Below are positions 26,696-35,574 of a stretch of 64,000 bases of DNA, piece by piece. The position numbers were made by a program, and so were the translations under genes. Source of the DNA: Actinomycetaceae bacterium (GTDB lineage Bacteria > Actinomycetota > Actinomycetes > Actinomycetales > Actinomycetaceae); assembly GCA_028724265.1 (NCBI GenBank), contig JAQYDG010000001.1, positions 62,001 through 126,000 on the forward strand, given 5' to 3'. How positions within the stretch are numbered: the stretch's first letter is position 1; every line of letters starts with the position of its first letter. A model generated the notes under the pieces. It had not been told where the DNA came from. It made no database searches and saw nothing but the letters and a program-made list of their open reading frames with translations.

Positions 26696-27736
26696 ATGGC
26701 CACCGCAGAGTCCTCGAAGGTAGCAGCAGTCGTCATTTTGGCGGCCGGAGCTGGTACACGTATGAAAACGCAGCTTCCGAAGCCTTTGCACGTGATTGCG
26801 GGCAGAACGCTGCTTGGCCATGCGATTGCTGCGGCACGTGGAGTCAACCCAGACTATGTGGTAGTTGTGGTTCGTCATGAGGGTGAAAAGGTTGCCCGCA
26901 AGGCCATGGAAATTGATCCCGAGGTTACCATTGCCTGGCAGGACGATGTTGCTGGAACCGGCAGAGCACTCTGGTGTGGCTTGCAGCAGCTTCCTGCAGA
27001 TCTTTCCGGGCGAATCCTCGTGATGGCAGGCGATACCCCGCTTCTGGACGCTCAAGTATTGCGTGAGCTGGCGGTGGCAGGGGATGGAGTAGCCACCGTG
27101 GCAACAACATTCGTCAAGGATCCTACGGGCTATGGACGGGTGCTGCGTGACGAGAACGGCGTGATTCGTGCAATTGTGGAGCACAAGGATGCCGACGAGG
27201 TACAGCTATCTATTAGGGAAGTGAACACGTCCACGTATTGCTTTGATCTTCCCTTCCTGCGGCATTCTTTATCTGAGCTTTCAACGGACAATGCACAGGG
27301 TGAAATGTATTTGACGGACGTTGTGACGGCTGCCTATCAGTCCGGCATGAGCGATACGGGTTATGTTGTTGCAGATTCGATGAAGGTCGAGGGTGCAAAC
27401 GATCTTGTGCAACTCGCGGATCTGGCGGCGGAGATGAATCGAAGGATCTGTGAGCGCTGGATGCGTTTGGGTGCAAAAATCGTAGATCCGAGGACGACGC
27501 ATATCGATGCAGATGTGGTGATTGAGCCTGATACCGTCATTGAGCCGGGTACTGATGTGCTCGGCCATAGCGTGGTGAAATCCGGGGCGCATATTGGCCC
27601 GGGACTGTTCCAGGATACCGTGATCGAATCTGGTGCAGTAGCGCAGCTCGTTGCAGTTCGAGGCGGACACGTTGGAGCTGGGGATGTGCTGAGCCCGTTT
27701 ACTGCGTATGGGTATTCGCGTTCAGATGTGCAGTGA
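26696..27736 (+). CDS. glmU: UDP-N-acetylglucosamine pyrophosphorylase, GlmU lacking most of the acetyltransferase domain
   Basis: The N-terminal uridyltransferase domain is complete, with VVILAAGAGTRMKTQLPKPL and the nucleotide-binding QDDVAGTGRAL and MAGDTPLLD blocks. It should make UDP-GlcNAc from GlcNAc-1-phosphate for peptidoglycan. Only a few hexapeptide turns of the left-handed beta-helix follow (VVIEPDTVIEPGTDVLG onward) and the protein ends at 346 residues, against about 450-480 for bifunctional GlmU. The acetyltransferase active-site region is absent. No continuing frame is seen after the stop. The ATG at 26696 follows AAGGAAG. prs follows, as in many Actinobacteria. Confidence 0.88.
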   Translation: MATAESSKVAAVVILAAGAGTRMKTQLPKPLHVIAGRTLLGHAIAAARGVNPDYVVVVVRHEGEKVARKAMEIDPEVTIAWQDDVAGTGRALWCGLQQLPADLSGRILVMAGDTPLLDAQVLRELAVAGDGVATVATTFVKDPTGYGRVLRDENGVIRAIVEHKDADEVQLSIREVNTSTYCFDLPFLRHSLSELSTDNAQGEMYLTDVVTAAYQSGMSDTGYVVADSMKVEGANDLVQLADLAAEMNRRICERWMRLGAKIVDPRTTHIDADVVIEPDTVIEPGTDVLGHSVVKSGAHIGPGLFQDTVIESGAVAQLVAVRGGHVGAGDVLSPFTAYGYSRSDVQ

Positions 27737-27828
27737 CCACGTTGTGGGCTCAGCTGTATATGGAGTGAAAAAGTTGAAGAATTGAACCGCAACATTGTAG
27801 CAAAATAACGCGCAAGTGAGGGAGCATC

Positions 27829-28809
27829 ATGGGCGAAATGCGCACCAATACCGAAAAGAAACTTGTCTTGATTTCTGGACGTGCACATCCAGAATTGGCT
27901 GAGGGGGTGGCGCGCGAACTTGGCGTAGAACTGTTGCCCGTCACGATTTACGACTTTGCTAACTCCGAGATTTACGTCCGTTTCAACGAATCTATTCGTG
28001 GGTCGGACGTTTTTATTCTGCAAAGCCATCCGGCGCCGATCAATAAGTGGCTGATGGAACAGCTCATCATGATTGACGCGGCCAAGCGTGCTTCTGCTAA
28101 GCGCATTACCGTTGTGGCTCCGTGCATGCCCTATGCACGTCAGGACAAAAAGCATCTGGGGCGCGAACCTATTTCCTCTCGGCTCGTCTTCGATATGTTT
28201 TCGACTGCTGGCGCGAAGCGCATTATGAGTGTTGATCTGCACGCAGCGCAATCCCAAGGGTTCTTCAACGGTCCGGTGGATCATCTGTGGGCGATGCCGA
28301 CCCTCGTCGAGTATGTGAAAACGCGAGTGGATCCGCGGGAAACGGTGATGGTCTCGCCAGATGCCGGTCGTATTAAAGTTGCTGAGCAGTGGGCGAACCG
28401 TTTGAATGGGGTGCCTCTTGCCTTTATCCACAAGACGCGCGATATTCATTCTGCGAACCACACCACGGCTAACCGAGTTGTCGGTGACGTGAAGGATAAA
28501 ACAGCGGTGATCGTGGACGATCTGATCGACACCGCTGGCACGATAACGGGTGCCGTTCGTGTGTGCTTGGAAGCTGGTGCGAAGGACGTGATCGTGGCCG
28601 CAACGCACGGCGTGCTTTCGGATCCTGCAACGGAACGGTTGAGGAACTGTGGGCTGAAGGAGCTCGTTCTGACGGACACTCTGCCAATTCCGGAAGAAAA
28701 GCGTTTCCCTGAAATGACTGTGCTGCCCATTGCCCCAGTGCTGGCTTCGGCTATTCGTCAGGTCTTTGAGGATGGTTCGGTGACGAGTCTCTTCGGCGAT
28801 GCCCACTAA
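27829..28809 (+). CDS. prs: Ribose-phosphate pyrophosphokinase (PRPP synthase)
   Basis: Class I PRPP synthetase, 326 residues, making PRPP from ribose-5-phosphate and ATP for nucleotide, His and Trp synthesis. Characteristic blocks are the N-terminal SGRAHPELAEGVA, the metal and ATP-binding APCMPYARQDKKHLGREPIS, MSVDLHAAQSQGFF, and the PRPP loop VVIVDDLIDTAGT. The ATG follows GAGGGAG. It lies about 90 bp after glmU. A perfect 13-bp hairpin starts about 50 bp after the stop. Confidence 0.96.
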   Translation: MGEMRTNTEKKLVLISGRAHPELAEGVARELGVELLPVTIYDFANSEIYVRFNESIRGSDVFILQSHPAPINKWLMEQLIMIDAAKRASAKRITVVAPCMPYARQDKKHLGREPISSRLVFDMFSTAGAKRIMSVDLHAAQSQGFFNGPVDHLWAMPTLVEYVKTRVDPRETVMVSPDAGRIKVAEQWANRLNGVPLAFIHKTRDIHSANHTTANRVVGDVKDKTAVIVDDLIDTAGTITGAVRVCLEAGAKDVIVAATHGVLSDPATERLRNCGLKELVLTDTLPIPEEKRFPEMTVLPIAPVLASAIRQVFEDGSVTSLFGDAH

Positions 28810-28862
28810 TAGTGGTGCTGACGAGGTGCGCTCTTATCACGCTCACGAGGCATATCAGGTTT

Positions 28863-28902
28863 CTGTGGTGAGCAGTGTGATGTGGCATGCTGCTCACCAC
28901 AG
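28863..28902 (+). terminator. Perfect stem-loop after prs
   Basis: CTGTGGTGAGCAG (28863-28875) and CTGCTCACCACAG (28890-28902) are exact reverse complements with a 14-nt loop. There is no T-tail. It lies just upstream of the TATAAT of the L25 gene, so it either ends prs transcription or shapes the promoter region. Confidence 0.6.
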
Positions 28903-28918
28903 GATGTGTTGCGTCCTG

Positions 28919-28924
28919 TATAAT
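28919..28924 (+). promoter_or_regulatory. Consensus -10 element (TATAAT) upstream of rplY
   Basis: A perfect TATAAT preceded directly by TG. No clear -35 stands 16-18 bp upstream. Transcription would start near 28931, about 275 nt before the rplY start codon. Confidence 0.55.
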
Positions 28925-28930
28925 TCATAC

Positions 28931-29207
28931 GTTGCCTCGGCGAGGGAGCGCGCGTAGAGATACGTACGTATTCATGTGATACGTCAGTCTCCACGTCCAT
29001 GTGCTCCGTTATCGACGCGGTGGGTTTCTCCTTACAACAGGTTCTCCACCAACACATCGGTGATGTGCGATGGTGGTGGACAGATTGCGGATGGCCCTTC
29101 GTCAGAGGCCAACGCAGAATAACAGTTCCTGTGTAATTGCGTGCGTGACGCGGCATGTACGACAGATCGAAGCAATTACGAGACGATTGAAATGATGAGG
29201 AGTAATC
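28931..29207 (+). ncRNA. Long structured 5' leader of the L25 gene (candidate)
   Basis: There is no gene in this stretch but there are strong secondary-structure signals. A two-tier hairpin spans 29046-29081: TCCACCA pairs with TGGTGGA, and inside it CACATC pairs with GATGTG over a 3-nt loop. A 12-bp palindrome ATACGTACGTAT lies earlier in the leader. The distance between the TATAAT and the GAGGAG site suggests an untranslated leader, possibly for autoregulation by L25. No known riboswitch core is recognised. Confidence 0.4.
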
Positions 29208-29813
29208 ATGGCGGCGAATAAGTTGCAGGCACTCAAACGTGACGCTTTCGGTAAGGGCGCATCGCGTCAACTGCGTCGTGCAGGGCGAGTCCCGGGTGTT
29301 ATTTATGGACACGGAACCGATCCTGTTCATTTTTCTCTCGATGCTCACGACTTGTTTATTGCAGTGCGTGGGCAGGCAAACGCAGTTGTGCAGCTGGATC
29401 TTGAAGGTGAAACGATCAATGCTCTGGTCAAGGATCTTCAGCGCAATCCGTTGACGCGCGTATATGAGCACGTCGATCTTCTGCGCGTGTTGGCCAACGA
29501 GAAGGTGGAAGTGGAAGTGCCAGTAGAAATTACCGGTACACCAGAGCCTTCTACCGTCAACACGATCGAGCTGATGCACGTGTTGGTTTTGGCGCCTGTG
29601 GCGGAGATCCCTGAAGTGATTTATGCGGATGTGACGGGCATTCAGGCTGGCGAGCATATCAGCGTTGGCGAACTCAAGCTGCCAGAGGATGTGGAAATCA
29701 TCACTGACGCTGAGGAGATCGCTGTGAATGTGAATGCTCCGGAGGTTGACTACGAGCTTGAAGCTGCCGATGCTGCGGCCGCTGAAGCTGCTTCGGCTGC
29801 CTCAGAAGAGTAG
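29208..29813 (+). CDS. rplY: 50S ribosomal protein L25/general stress protein Ctc
   Basis: A 201-residue two-domain L25 (TL5/Ctc form). The N-terminal 5S rRNA-binding domain shows GKGASRQLRRAGRVPGVIYG. The C-terminal beta domain follows, with VEVEVPVEITG and LPEDVEIITDAEEIAVNV. The last 20 residues are Ala/Glu-rich. The ATG follows GATGAGGAG. pth lies next in the same direction, as in most Actinobacteria, after a strong hairpin. Confidence 0.95.
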   Translation: MAANKLQALKRDAFGKGASRQLRRAGRVPGVIYGHGTDPVHFSLDAHDLFIAVRGQANAVVQLDLEGETINALVKDLQRNPLTRVYEHVDLLRVLANEKVEVEVPVEITGTPEPSTVNTIELMHVLVLAPVAEIPEVIYADVTGIQAGEHISVGELKLPEDVEIITDAEEIAVNVNAPEVDYELEAADAAAAEAASAASEE

Positions 29814-29843
29814 GCACCTAGGTTCTGCAGAATAGTCTTTTGC

Positions 29844-29884
29844 ATGAAGGGGCGGAGTGCTCACAGGGTACTCCGCCCCTTCAT
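29844..29884. terminator. Strong hairpin between rplY and pth
   Basis: ATGAAGGGGCGGAGT (29844-29858) pairs exactly with ACTCCGCCCCTTCAT (29870-29884), an uninterrupted 15-bp stem with an 11-nt loop. No long T-tract follows, so it may be a partial terminator or an mRNA processing signal. Confidence 0.7.
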
Positions 29885-29955
29885 CGTGCGTGCCGGATAC
29901 AGCCGCATAAAATAGTCACGGTAATAGTGCGCTTGTGCCGGGTGGAGGTTTCGTC

Positions 29956-30591
29956 ATGATTGTGATTGTGGGGCTGGGAAATCCTGGCGCTGACTATGAA
30001 GGCACGCGCCATAACTGTGGACATATGGTGATTGATGAGCTGTGCCGCCGCTGGGGAGTGAGCCTTAAACGGATCAAGGGGACGAAGATGCAGGCGGCTC
30101 AGATCGTCATTCGCGGAGAAAAGGCATGGATATGCCAGTGCGAAACGTTTATGAACACTTCGGGTGATCCGGTGCGTCGATTCCTCGACTATTTCCACGT
30201 TGATCCCACGAATCTTCTTGTTGTTCATGACGATATGGATTTGGCTTTTGGCACTCTGCGTATGAAGCGTGGAGGTGGGGAAGGCGGCCACAACGGCTTG
30301 AAATCCATATCCCAGTACTTGGGGACTCAAGACTATATGCGCTTGCGAGTGGCGATTGGCCGGCCGCATCCTGGGGAGGATCCAGCACATTACGTGTTGG
30401 GGCATTTTCCGCGTGCTCAACACGCGGAGGTCGAGCGTATAGTGTGTGAAGCTGCTGAAGCTGCCGAACAGGTGATCACAGATGGATTCCTCTCGGCTCA
30501 GCAAAAGCTCAACAGCGCGCATCCTCATCATAAGGATCCGAAGAAATCCGCCCAAAAAACTGCCCAAGACTCCTCTGCGTCCCACCAGTAG
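29956..30591 (+). CDS. pth: Peptidyl-tRNA hydrolase
   Basis: Pth releases tRNA from prematurely dropped peptidyl-tRNA. The 211-residue protein starts MIVIVGLGNPGADYEGTRHN, giving catalytic His19 and substrate-contact Asn9. QCETFMNTSG and VVHDDMDLAFG carry the remaining conserved residues, and GGGEGGHNGLKSI is the usual Gly-rich stretch. The C-terminal tail of about 20 residues is polar. The ATG at 29956 has GGAGG 8 bp upstream; an in-frame GTG at 29935 is less likely. Tandem 9-mers start about 15 bp after the stop. Confidence 0.95.
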   Translation: MIVIVGLGNPGADYEGTRHNCGHMVIDELCRRWGVSLKRIKGTKMQAAQIVIRGEKAWICQCETFMNTSGDPVRRFLDYFHVDPTNLLVVHDDMDLAFGTLRMKRGGGEGGHNGLKSISQYLGTQDYMRLRVAIGRPHPGEDPAHYVLGHFPRAQHAEVERIVCEAAEAAEQVITDGFLSAQQKLNSAHPHHKDPKKSAQKTAQDSSASHQ

Positions 30592-30606
30592 AATGTGGAC
30601 ACTTGG

Positions 30607-30660
30607 CATACGAACCATACGAACCATACGAACCACGCGAATCATGCGCAGCATACGAAC
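30607..30660 (+). repeat. 9-bp tandem repeat (CATACGAAC) between pth and mfd
   Basis: Six units in exact 9-bp register: CATACGAAC three times, then CACGCGAAT, CATGCGCAG and CATACGAAC. A seventh related unit CATATGAAC follows at 30667 after a 6-bp break. On the minus strand it encodes VRM/IRM-like repeats that only look like a protein. It could vary in copy number between strains. Confidence 0.88.
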
Positions 30661-30707
30661 ACGGAGCATATGAACGTACACGGAACAGATGAACACAGCA
30701 CCAACCA

Positions 30708-33700
30708 ATGTCAGGACGCACAGTGAGGCTTGATCCGCTCCTTCCTTTTATTCGTGACGATCGCGCGATCTCGGACTTTCTCGATCACGCACAGCACCCC
30801 GCCGAGTACCCGACCCTGAGTCTCCCAGCGGTTCGTGGCCTGCAGGCGCCTGTCCTCGCACTGGCGGCATCAACCCCCGGTGCTCCGCTGACGGTGGCAG
30901 TGACCGCAACTGAACGTGACGCCGATGATCTTCTGGCCGCGCTCAAGGCATATCTGAGCGACGATGCTGTGGATATTTTCCCGGCATGGGAGACGTTGCC
31001 CCACGAGAGGCTCTCCCCTCGAACCGACACGATGGCGACCCGTATTCGTCTTCAACGGAGGCTTGCGCATCCAGCAGAATTTGCTGATCTGAGGGTGCTC
31101 GTCATGCCGGTACGCGCCTTGATCCAGCCGATCGTTGCTGGCTTGGGTGATTTGACGCCTGTGCATATTCGCCGGGGAGACGTTGTGGACAGGGATCAAC
31201 TGGCAGGCGATCTTCAGGCGGCAGCGTATTCGCGTGTGGATATGGTTGAGCGGCGTGGGCAGTTTGCGATTCGTGGCGGTATTGTGGATGTTTTCCCGCC
31301 CACAGAGCCTCATCCGATTCGTCTGGAGCTTTTCGGTGACGATGTGGATGAGCTACGTTATTTTTCGCTCGCAGATCAGCGTTCACTGGAGCCGGTGGAG
31401 GAGCTCTACGCCCCTGCATGCCGTGAAATCCTCATCACCGACGCGGTGAAAGAAAAGGCTCTGCGTCTACAAGCTTCGCTTCCTGGCGCCGCTGATATGC
31501 TCGAACAGATCGCAGCAGGCATCGCACCCGAGGGGATGGAATCGCTGGCTCCCGCATTCGTCGATCTAGTGCCAGTTGCCTCAACCTTCCCTCCAGACAG
31601 TCGTATAGCTCTAATTGAGCCGGAACGTATCGCCCAGCACGCAGATTCCTTGACTCAAACCACCGATGAGTTTATGTCTGCGGCGTGGTCGGCTGCAGCC
31701 AGCGGCGGGAAACTGCCGATCGACGTTCATACTGCGTCATTCCTCGATCTTGCAGACGTGCGTGACGAAGCCATCGCGCATCAGCATCCATGGTGGACGG
31801 TCTCCGGATTTATGCAGCCGGACGAGGTTGCACCCGATGCGCGCGAGCCGGAAAAATACGCAGGGAATATGGCGGCGGCGCTCACTGCTATCGGACGGAA
31901 TGTGCAGAGCAGCAACACTGTAGTGATTGCGGTTGATGGTGCTGGGCTGGGGAAGCGGCTCGCTCAGCAGCTCAACGATGCGGATATCCCCACCGTATTC
32001 GGGGATCTTCCCAACGAGCTTGCTTCTGGGGTGTGCTATGTGGTTCGTGCTGCGGTGACGGCAGGATTCGTGCTTACCCATCCTGACTATGGCCAGGATC
32101 ACCGGGGACTGAGCGATCAGGTGAACCACACCCTCACCCTGCTCTCCGCAGAGGATCTGACGCGGCGATCCACGAATAGGAACCGGCCAGCGCATAAGAT
32201 GCCGGCACGACGCAAGCAGGGGATCGACCCGCTGGAGTTGAAGCCAGGTGACTATGTGGTCCATGAGCGTCATGGTGTTGGCCGCTTCGTCAAAATGGAC
32301 AAGCGAGCGCTCGGAGCGCAGAAGACGCAGCGCGAGTACATCGTCATCGAATATGCGCCGAGCCATCGGGGCGGCCCAGCAGACCACGTATGGGTGCCCA
32401 CCGACTCCTTGGATCAGGTGTCCCGCTATATGGGTGGGGAAGCGCCAACCCTCAACAAAATGGGTGGTGCTGACTGGGCGAAAACGAAGTCGAAGGCGAG
32501 GGAGGCGACGAAGCAGATTGCTTCAGAGCTCGTTCGGCTCTACGCCAAGCGCCAAGCGACGCCTGGGTATGCGTTCAGCCCGGATACGCCCTGGCAGCGT
32601 GAGCTTGAAGATGCCTTTGAGTACTCTGAAACGCCCGACCAGTTGCGCACGATTGACGAAGTCAAGGCGGATATGGAACGCCCGGTTCCGATGGATCGTC
32701 TGATCTGTGGCGACGTGGGGTACGGGAAAACCGAGATTGCCGTGCGCGCAGCGTTCAAAGCTGTGCAGGACTCCAAGCAAGTGGCGATCCTTGTTCCTAC
32801 AACGTTGCTTGTTCAGCAACACTACGAGACTTTTACGGAGCGCTACGCTGGTTTCCCGGTACGCGTTGCGGCGCTGTCCAGATTCCAGTCCGATAAAGAG
32901 AGTGCGGCTGTGGTGAAAGGACTCGCTGCAGGAACAATCGATGTTGTGATTGGTACGCATCGGCTTCTCACGGGATCCGTGCGCTTTAAGGATTTGGGGC
33001 TCGTTGTTGTTGACGAGGAACAGCGCTTCGGGGTTGAACATAAAGAGACGCTCAAGCAGATGTATCCCACGGTTGATGTACTCTCCATGAGTGCGACGCC
33101 GATCCCTAGAACGCTGGAAATGGCGGTGACGGGAGTGCGCGATATGTCCCTGCTCACCACCCCGCCGGAGGAGCGTCACCCCGTCTTGACGTACGTCGGC
33201 CGCGCGGAGGATAAGCAGGTGAGCGCTGCAATTCGGCGCGAGATGCTCAGGGACGGCCAAGTGTTCTTTGTCCACAACCGTGTTGACTCGATCCCGCGCG
33301 TGGCATCGCATCTTCAGGAGCTTGTGCCAGAGGCGCGCATTGCCACAGCGCACGGGAAAATGAGCGAGGCGTCCCTGGAGCAGGCGGTACTTGACTTCTG
33401 GAATAAAGACGTCGATGTACTCGTCTGTACCACGATTATCGAAACGGGCTTGGATATTGCGAATGCCAACACGCTCATTGTGGATCGTGCCGATCGCTTT
33501 GGGCTTTCCCAGCTGCATCAGCTGCGTGGCCGTGTGGGGCGTGGGCGTGAACGTGCGTATGCGTATTTTCTCTATGATCCTGAGCGTTCGATGACGGAAA
33601 CCGCCGTGGAGCGTTTGAGGACGATTGCGACGCAGACCGATCTGGGTGCCGGTATGCAGGTTGCCATGAAGGATCTGGAAATTCGCGGCGCGGGAAATAT

Positions 33701-34292
33701 GCTCGGCGAGGCTCAGGCAGGGCATCTCGCAGGGGTTGGCTTTGACCTCTACGTGCGCATGGTGTCGGAGGCGGTGTCGAAGCTGCGGGCAGGCGGCACA
33801 TCAGACTCGGAGGCTGAGGCTGACGATGAGGACGTGAAAATCGAGATTCCGATTGACGCGTTCCTCCCTGAAACATATGTACCGTCAGAACGTCTGCGTT
33901 TGGAGGCGTATTCAAAGATATCTGCCTCCAGAACGCAGGAACAACGGGATGATATCCGCGCGGAGCTGGAGGATCGTTACGGACCCGTGCCGGCACAGGC
34001 GCAGCTGTTGTTCACCGTTGCTCAACTGCGGGAAATGTGCAGAAAAGCAGGAATCCGGGAGCTTCAGGTGATGGGAAACAATCTGCGCGTTGCTCCTGTT
34101 GAGCTAGCTGATTCCCGCCAGATTCGCTTGAAGCGGCTCTACCCGGCAGCACGACTCAAGCCTGCAATTCGCGTGTTGTTGGTGCCTCTTCCTTCTGGCG
34201 GACGCATGCTCGGAGATTCGGATGCGCTGACCGGCTCCGAACTGGTGGACTGGGTTAGCAGCCTCGTCAACGCGATCTTTATTGCTGCGTAA
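30708..34292 (+). CDS. mfd: Transcription-repair coupling factor
   Basis: Mfd is the ATP-driven translocase that removes stalled RNA polymerase and recruits UvrA. All domains of the 1194-residue protein are visible in order: a UvrB-like N-terminal module (ETLPHERLSPR), the polymerase-binding CarD-like domain (ELKPGDYVVHERHGVGRFVK), helicase motifs GDVGYGKTE (Walker A), DEEQRFG (DEAD box) and SATPIPRTLEM, the RGRVGRGRERAYAYF motif, and the C-terminal TRCF domain. The ATG at 30708 lacks a clear Shine-Dalgarno; the in-frame GTG at 30723 has AGGAC upstream and is possible. Confidence 0.96.
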   Translation: MSGRTVRLDPLLPFIRDDRAISDFLDHAQHPAEYPTLSLPAVRGLQAPVLALAASTPGAPLTVAVTATERDADDLLAALKAYLSDDAVDIFPAWETLPHERLSPRTDTMATRIRLQRRLAHPAEFADLRVLVMPVRALIQPIVAGLGDLTPVHIRRGDVVDRDQLAGDLQAAAYSRVDMVERRGQFAIRGGIVDVFPPTEPHPIRLELFGDDVDELRYFSLADQRSLEPVEELYAPACREILITDAVKEKALRLQASLPGAADMLEQIAAGIAPEGMESLAPAFVDLVPVASTFPPDSRIALIEPERIAQHADSLTQTTDEFMSAAWSAAASGGKLPIDVHTASFLDLADVRDEAIAHQHPWWTVSGFMQPDEVAPDAREPEKYAGNMAAALTAIGRNVQSSNTVVIAVDGAGLGKRLAQQLNDADIPTVFGDLPNELASGVCYVVRAAVTAGFVLTHPDYGQDHRGLSDQVNHTLTLLSAEDLTRRSTNRNRPAHKMPARRKQGIDPLELKPGDYVVHERHGVGRFVKMDKRALGAQKTQREYIVIEYAPSHRGGPADHVWVPTDSLDQVSRYMGGEAPTLNKMGGADWAKTKSKAREATKQIASELVRLYAKRQATPGYAFSPDTPWQRELEDAFEYSETPDQLRTIDEVKADMERPVPMDRLICGDVGYGKTEIAVRAAFKAVQDSKQVAILVPTTLLVQQHYETFTERYAGFPVRVAALSRFQSDKESAAVVKGLAAGTIDVVIGTHRLLTGSVRFKDLGLVVVDEEQRFGVEHKETLKQMYPTVDVLSMSATPIPRTLEMAVTGVRDMSLLTTPPEERHPVLTYVGRAEDKQVSAAIRREMLRDGQVFFVHNRVDSIPRVASHLQELVPEARIATAHGKMSEASLEQAVLDFWNKDVDVLVCTTIIETGLDIANANTLIVDRADRFGLSQLHQLRGRVGRGRERAYAYFLYDPERSMTETAVERLRTIATQTDLGAGMQVAMKDLEIRGAGNMLGEAQAGHLAGVGFDLYVRMVSEAVSKLRAGGTSDSEAEADDEDVKIEIPIDAFLPETYVPSERLRLEAYSKISASRTQEQRDDIRAELEDRYGPVPAQAQLLFTVAQLREMCRKAGIRELQVMGNNLRVAPVELADSRQIRLKRLYPAARLKPAIRVLLVPLPSGGRMLGDSDALTGSELVDWVSSLVNAIFIAA

Positions 34293-34366
34293 GACGTTCT
34301 TGAGGCGTTTATCAGTTCATTATCTTGCAGTATTCGTCAGCGTTGATCAGCAGGATTCTGCGGGTT

Positions 34367-35263
34367 TTAGGCAGGAGGCTGCAGCGAAGAGGGCTCTATT
34401 GAACGGAATTCAACGGGAGGTTGGTATGCTGCGAAGCGTGAGCGCATCACGCTGATAGCTTCCGGATTGTTGTCAACAAGAACGAACCTGCGGCCCAGTT
34501 CAGCTGCGGCAGCGCCCGTGGTGCCGGATCCCGCGAAGAAATCGAGGATCCAGTCCCCGTCTGCACTGGAGGCTTGGACGATTCTGCGCAGAATTCCGAG
34601 AGGTTTTTGCGTGGCATAGCCCGTTTTTTCTTTCCCCGTGGGCGAGACGATGGTGTGCCACCACACGTCAGTGGGGAGCTTGCCACGTGCTGCTTTTTCG
34701 GGTGTGACCAGGCCTGGAGCCATATACGGTTCTCGATCCACGGACTGCGAGTCGAAATAATAGTGCTGCGGATCCTTGACGTACACCAAAATATTGTCGT
34801 GTTTAGCAGGCCATTTGCGTTTGCTGCGCGCGCCGTAGTCATAGGCCCAGATGATTTCGTTCAGAAAGCAGTCACGCCCAAAGAGGGCGTCCAGCAGTAC
34901 TTTCGCATAATGAACCTCGTGGTAATCCAGATGCAGGTACAACGTGCCTGTGGGTGTGAGCAGTCGCCATGCTTGCGTCAGCCGTGGCTCCAAGAAAGCC
35001 CAGTAGTCCTCGAAGTCATCGCGATAGGCAGTCACCATTCCTTTGAGTGTCTGGTAGCTTTTCCCCTGAAATCCGATATGTGATCCGCCGGGGGCGTAAA
35101 CGGTTTTGAGTGTCTGACGCCGCTGAACCTTGCCTGTGTTAAATGGCGGGTCAATATAGATCAGCTGAAACGACTGAGAGGGCAACTGCGTCAAAAGAGG
35201 CAAGTTATCGCCGATCAGTACTTGATTTGGGCTCTCTGGGGTCCAGATGGCGTGCGCGTTCAC
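34367..35263 (-). CDS. Orphan site-specific DNA methyltransferase (beta-class N6A/N4C)
   Basis: A 298-residue DNA methyltransferase. The catalytic motif is DPPF at 38-41 (YIDPPFNTGK) near the N-terminus and the SAM-binding motif FAGSGT at 243-248 near the C-terminus. This beta-class order is typical of N6-adenine or N4-cytosine methyltransferases. The target-recognition region lies between about 130 and 215. No endonuclease gene is nearby, so it is likely a solitary methylase. It starts with GTG and is convergent with mfd. The slot holds mazG/lpqU in mycobacteria, so the gene may be an insertion into the conserved block. Confidence 0.88.
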   Translation of the reverse strand: MNAHAIWTPESPNQVLIGDNLPLLTQLPSQSFQLIYIDPPFNTGKVQRRQTLKTVYAPGGSHIGFQGKSYQTLKGMVTAYRDDFEDYWAFLEPRLTQAWRLLTPTGTLYLHLDYHEVHYAKVLLDALFGRDCFLNEIIWAYDYGARSKRKWPAKHDNILVYVKDPQHYYFDSQSVDREPYMAPGLVTPEKAARGKLPTDVWWHTIVSPTGKEKTGYATQKPLGILRRIVQASSADGDWILDFFAGSGTTGAAAAELGRRFVLVDNNPEAISVMRSRFAAYQPPVEFRSIEPSSLQPPA

Positions 35264-35574
35264 GGGTTCAGGCTATCATCTGCACTGATATGGTGTGTGG
35301 CATGCTGCTTCGGCTGCCTCGTCTACACGTCGGGTGCCGAATCCGCGCGTCCAGTGGCCTGCCTGGTACTGAAGCTACACCGAGAGATCAAAAGCCCTAT
35401 CCTATTGCTTACGTCACTTCCTATAATGAAAAAGGCCAGTCGGTGATGGTCCAGTAGGTCTGACGTGATGGGCGAAGGCTGCGCATCATACGGTGTTCAT
35501 GTGCGTGGCAAGCGCATTGGGCTGAAGCACACTGGGACTTTTGAGAAGTACTTAAGAAGAAAGTAGAGGGAACA
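35264..35574. other. Intergenic region between divergent methyltransferase and dipeptidase genes
   Basis: About 310 bp that should contain two divergent promoters. I see no repeat, hairpin or reading frame worth annotating. A GAGGG-like site precedes the dipeptidase ATG. Confidence 0.5.

Noticed and set aside
27737..27828. Possible frameshifted continuation of GlmU
   Set aside because: None of the three frames shows the hexapeptide-repeat pattern of the missing acetyltransferase domain.
27361..28806. Open minus-strand frame of 481 codons opposite prs and the end of glmU
   Set aside because: It is antisense to well-supported genes, has a His/Arg-rich random composition and no recognisable motif. 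It reflects codon bias of the plus strand.
29881..30708. Minus-strand frame with repeated VRM/IRM at its start opposite pth
   Set aside because: The repeated residues come only from the 9-bp minisatellite, and the rest is antisense to pth.
32523..33725. Open minus-strand frame of 400 codons inside mfd
   Set aside because: Antisense to the helicase core of mfd, with no domain-like pattern.
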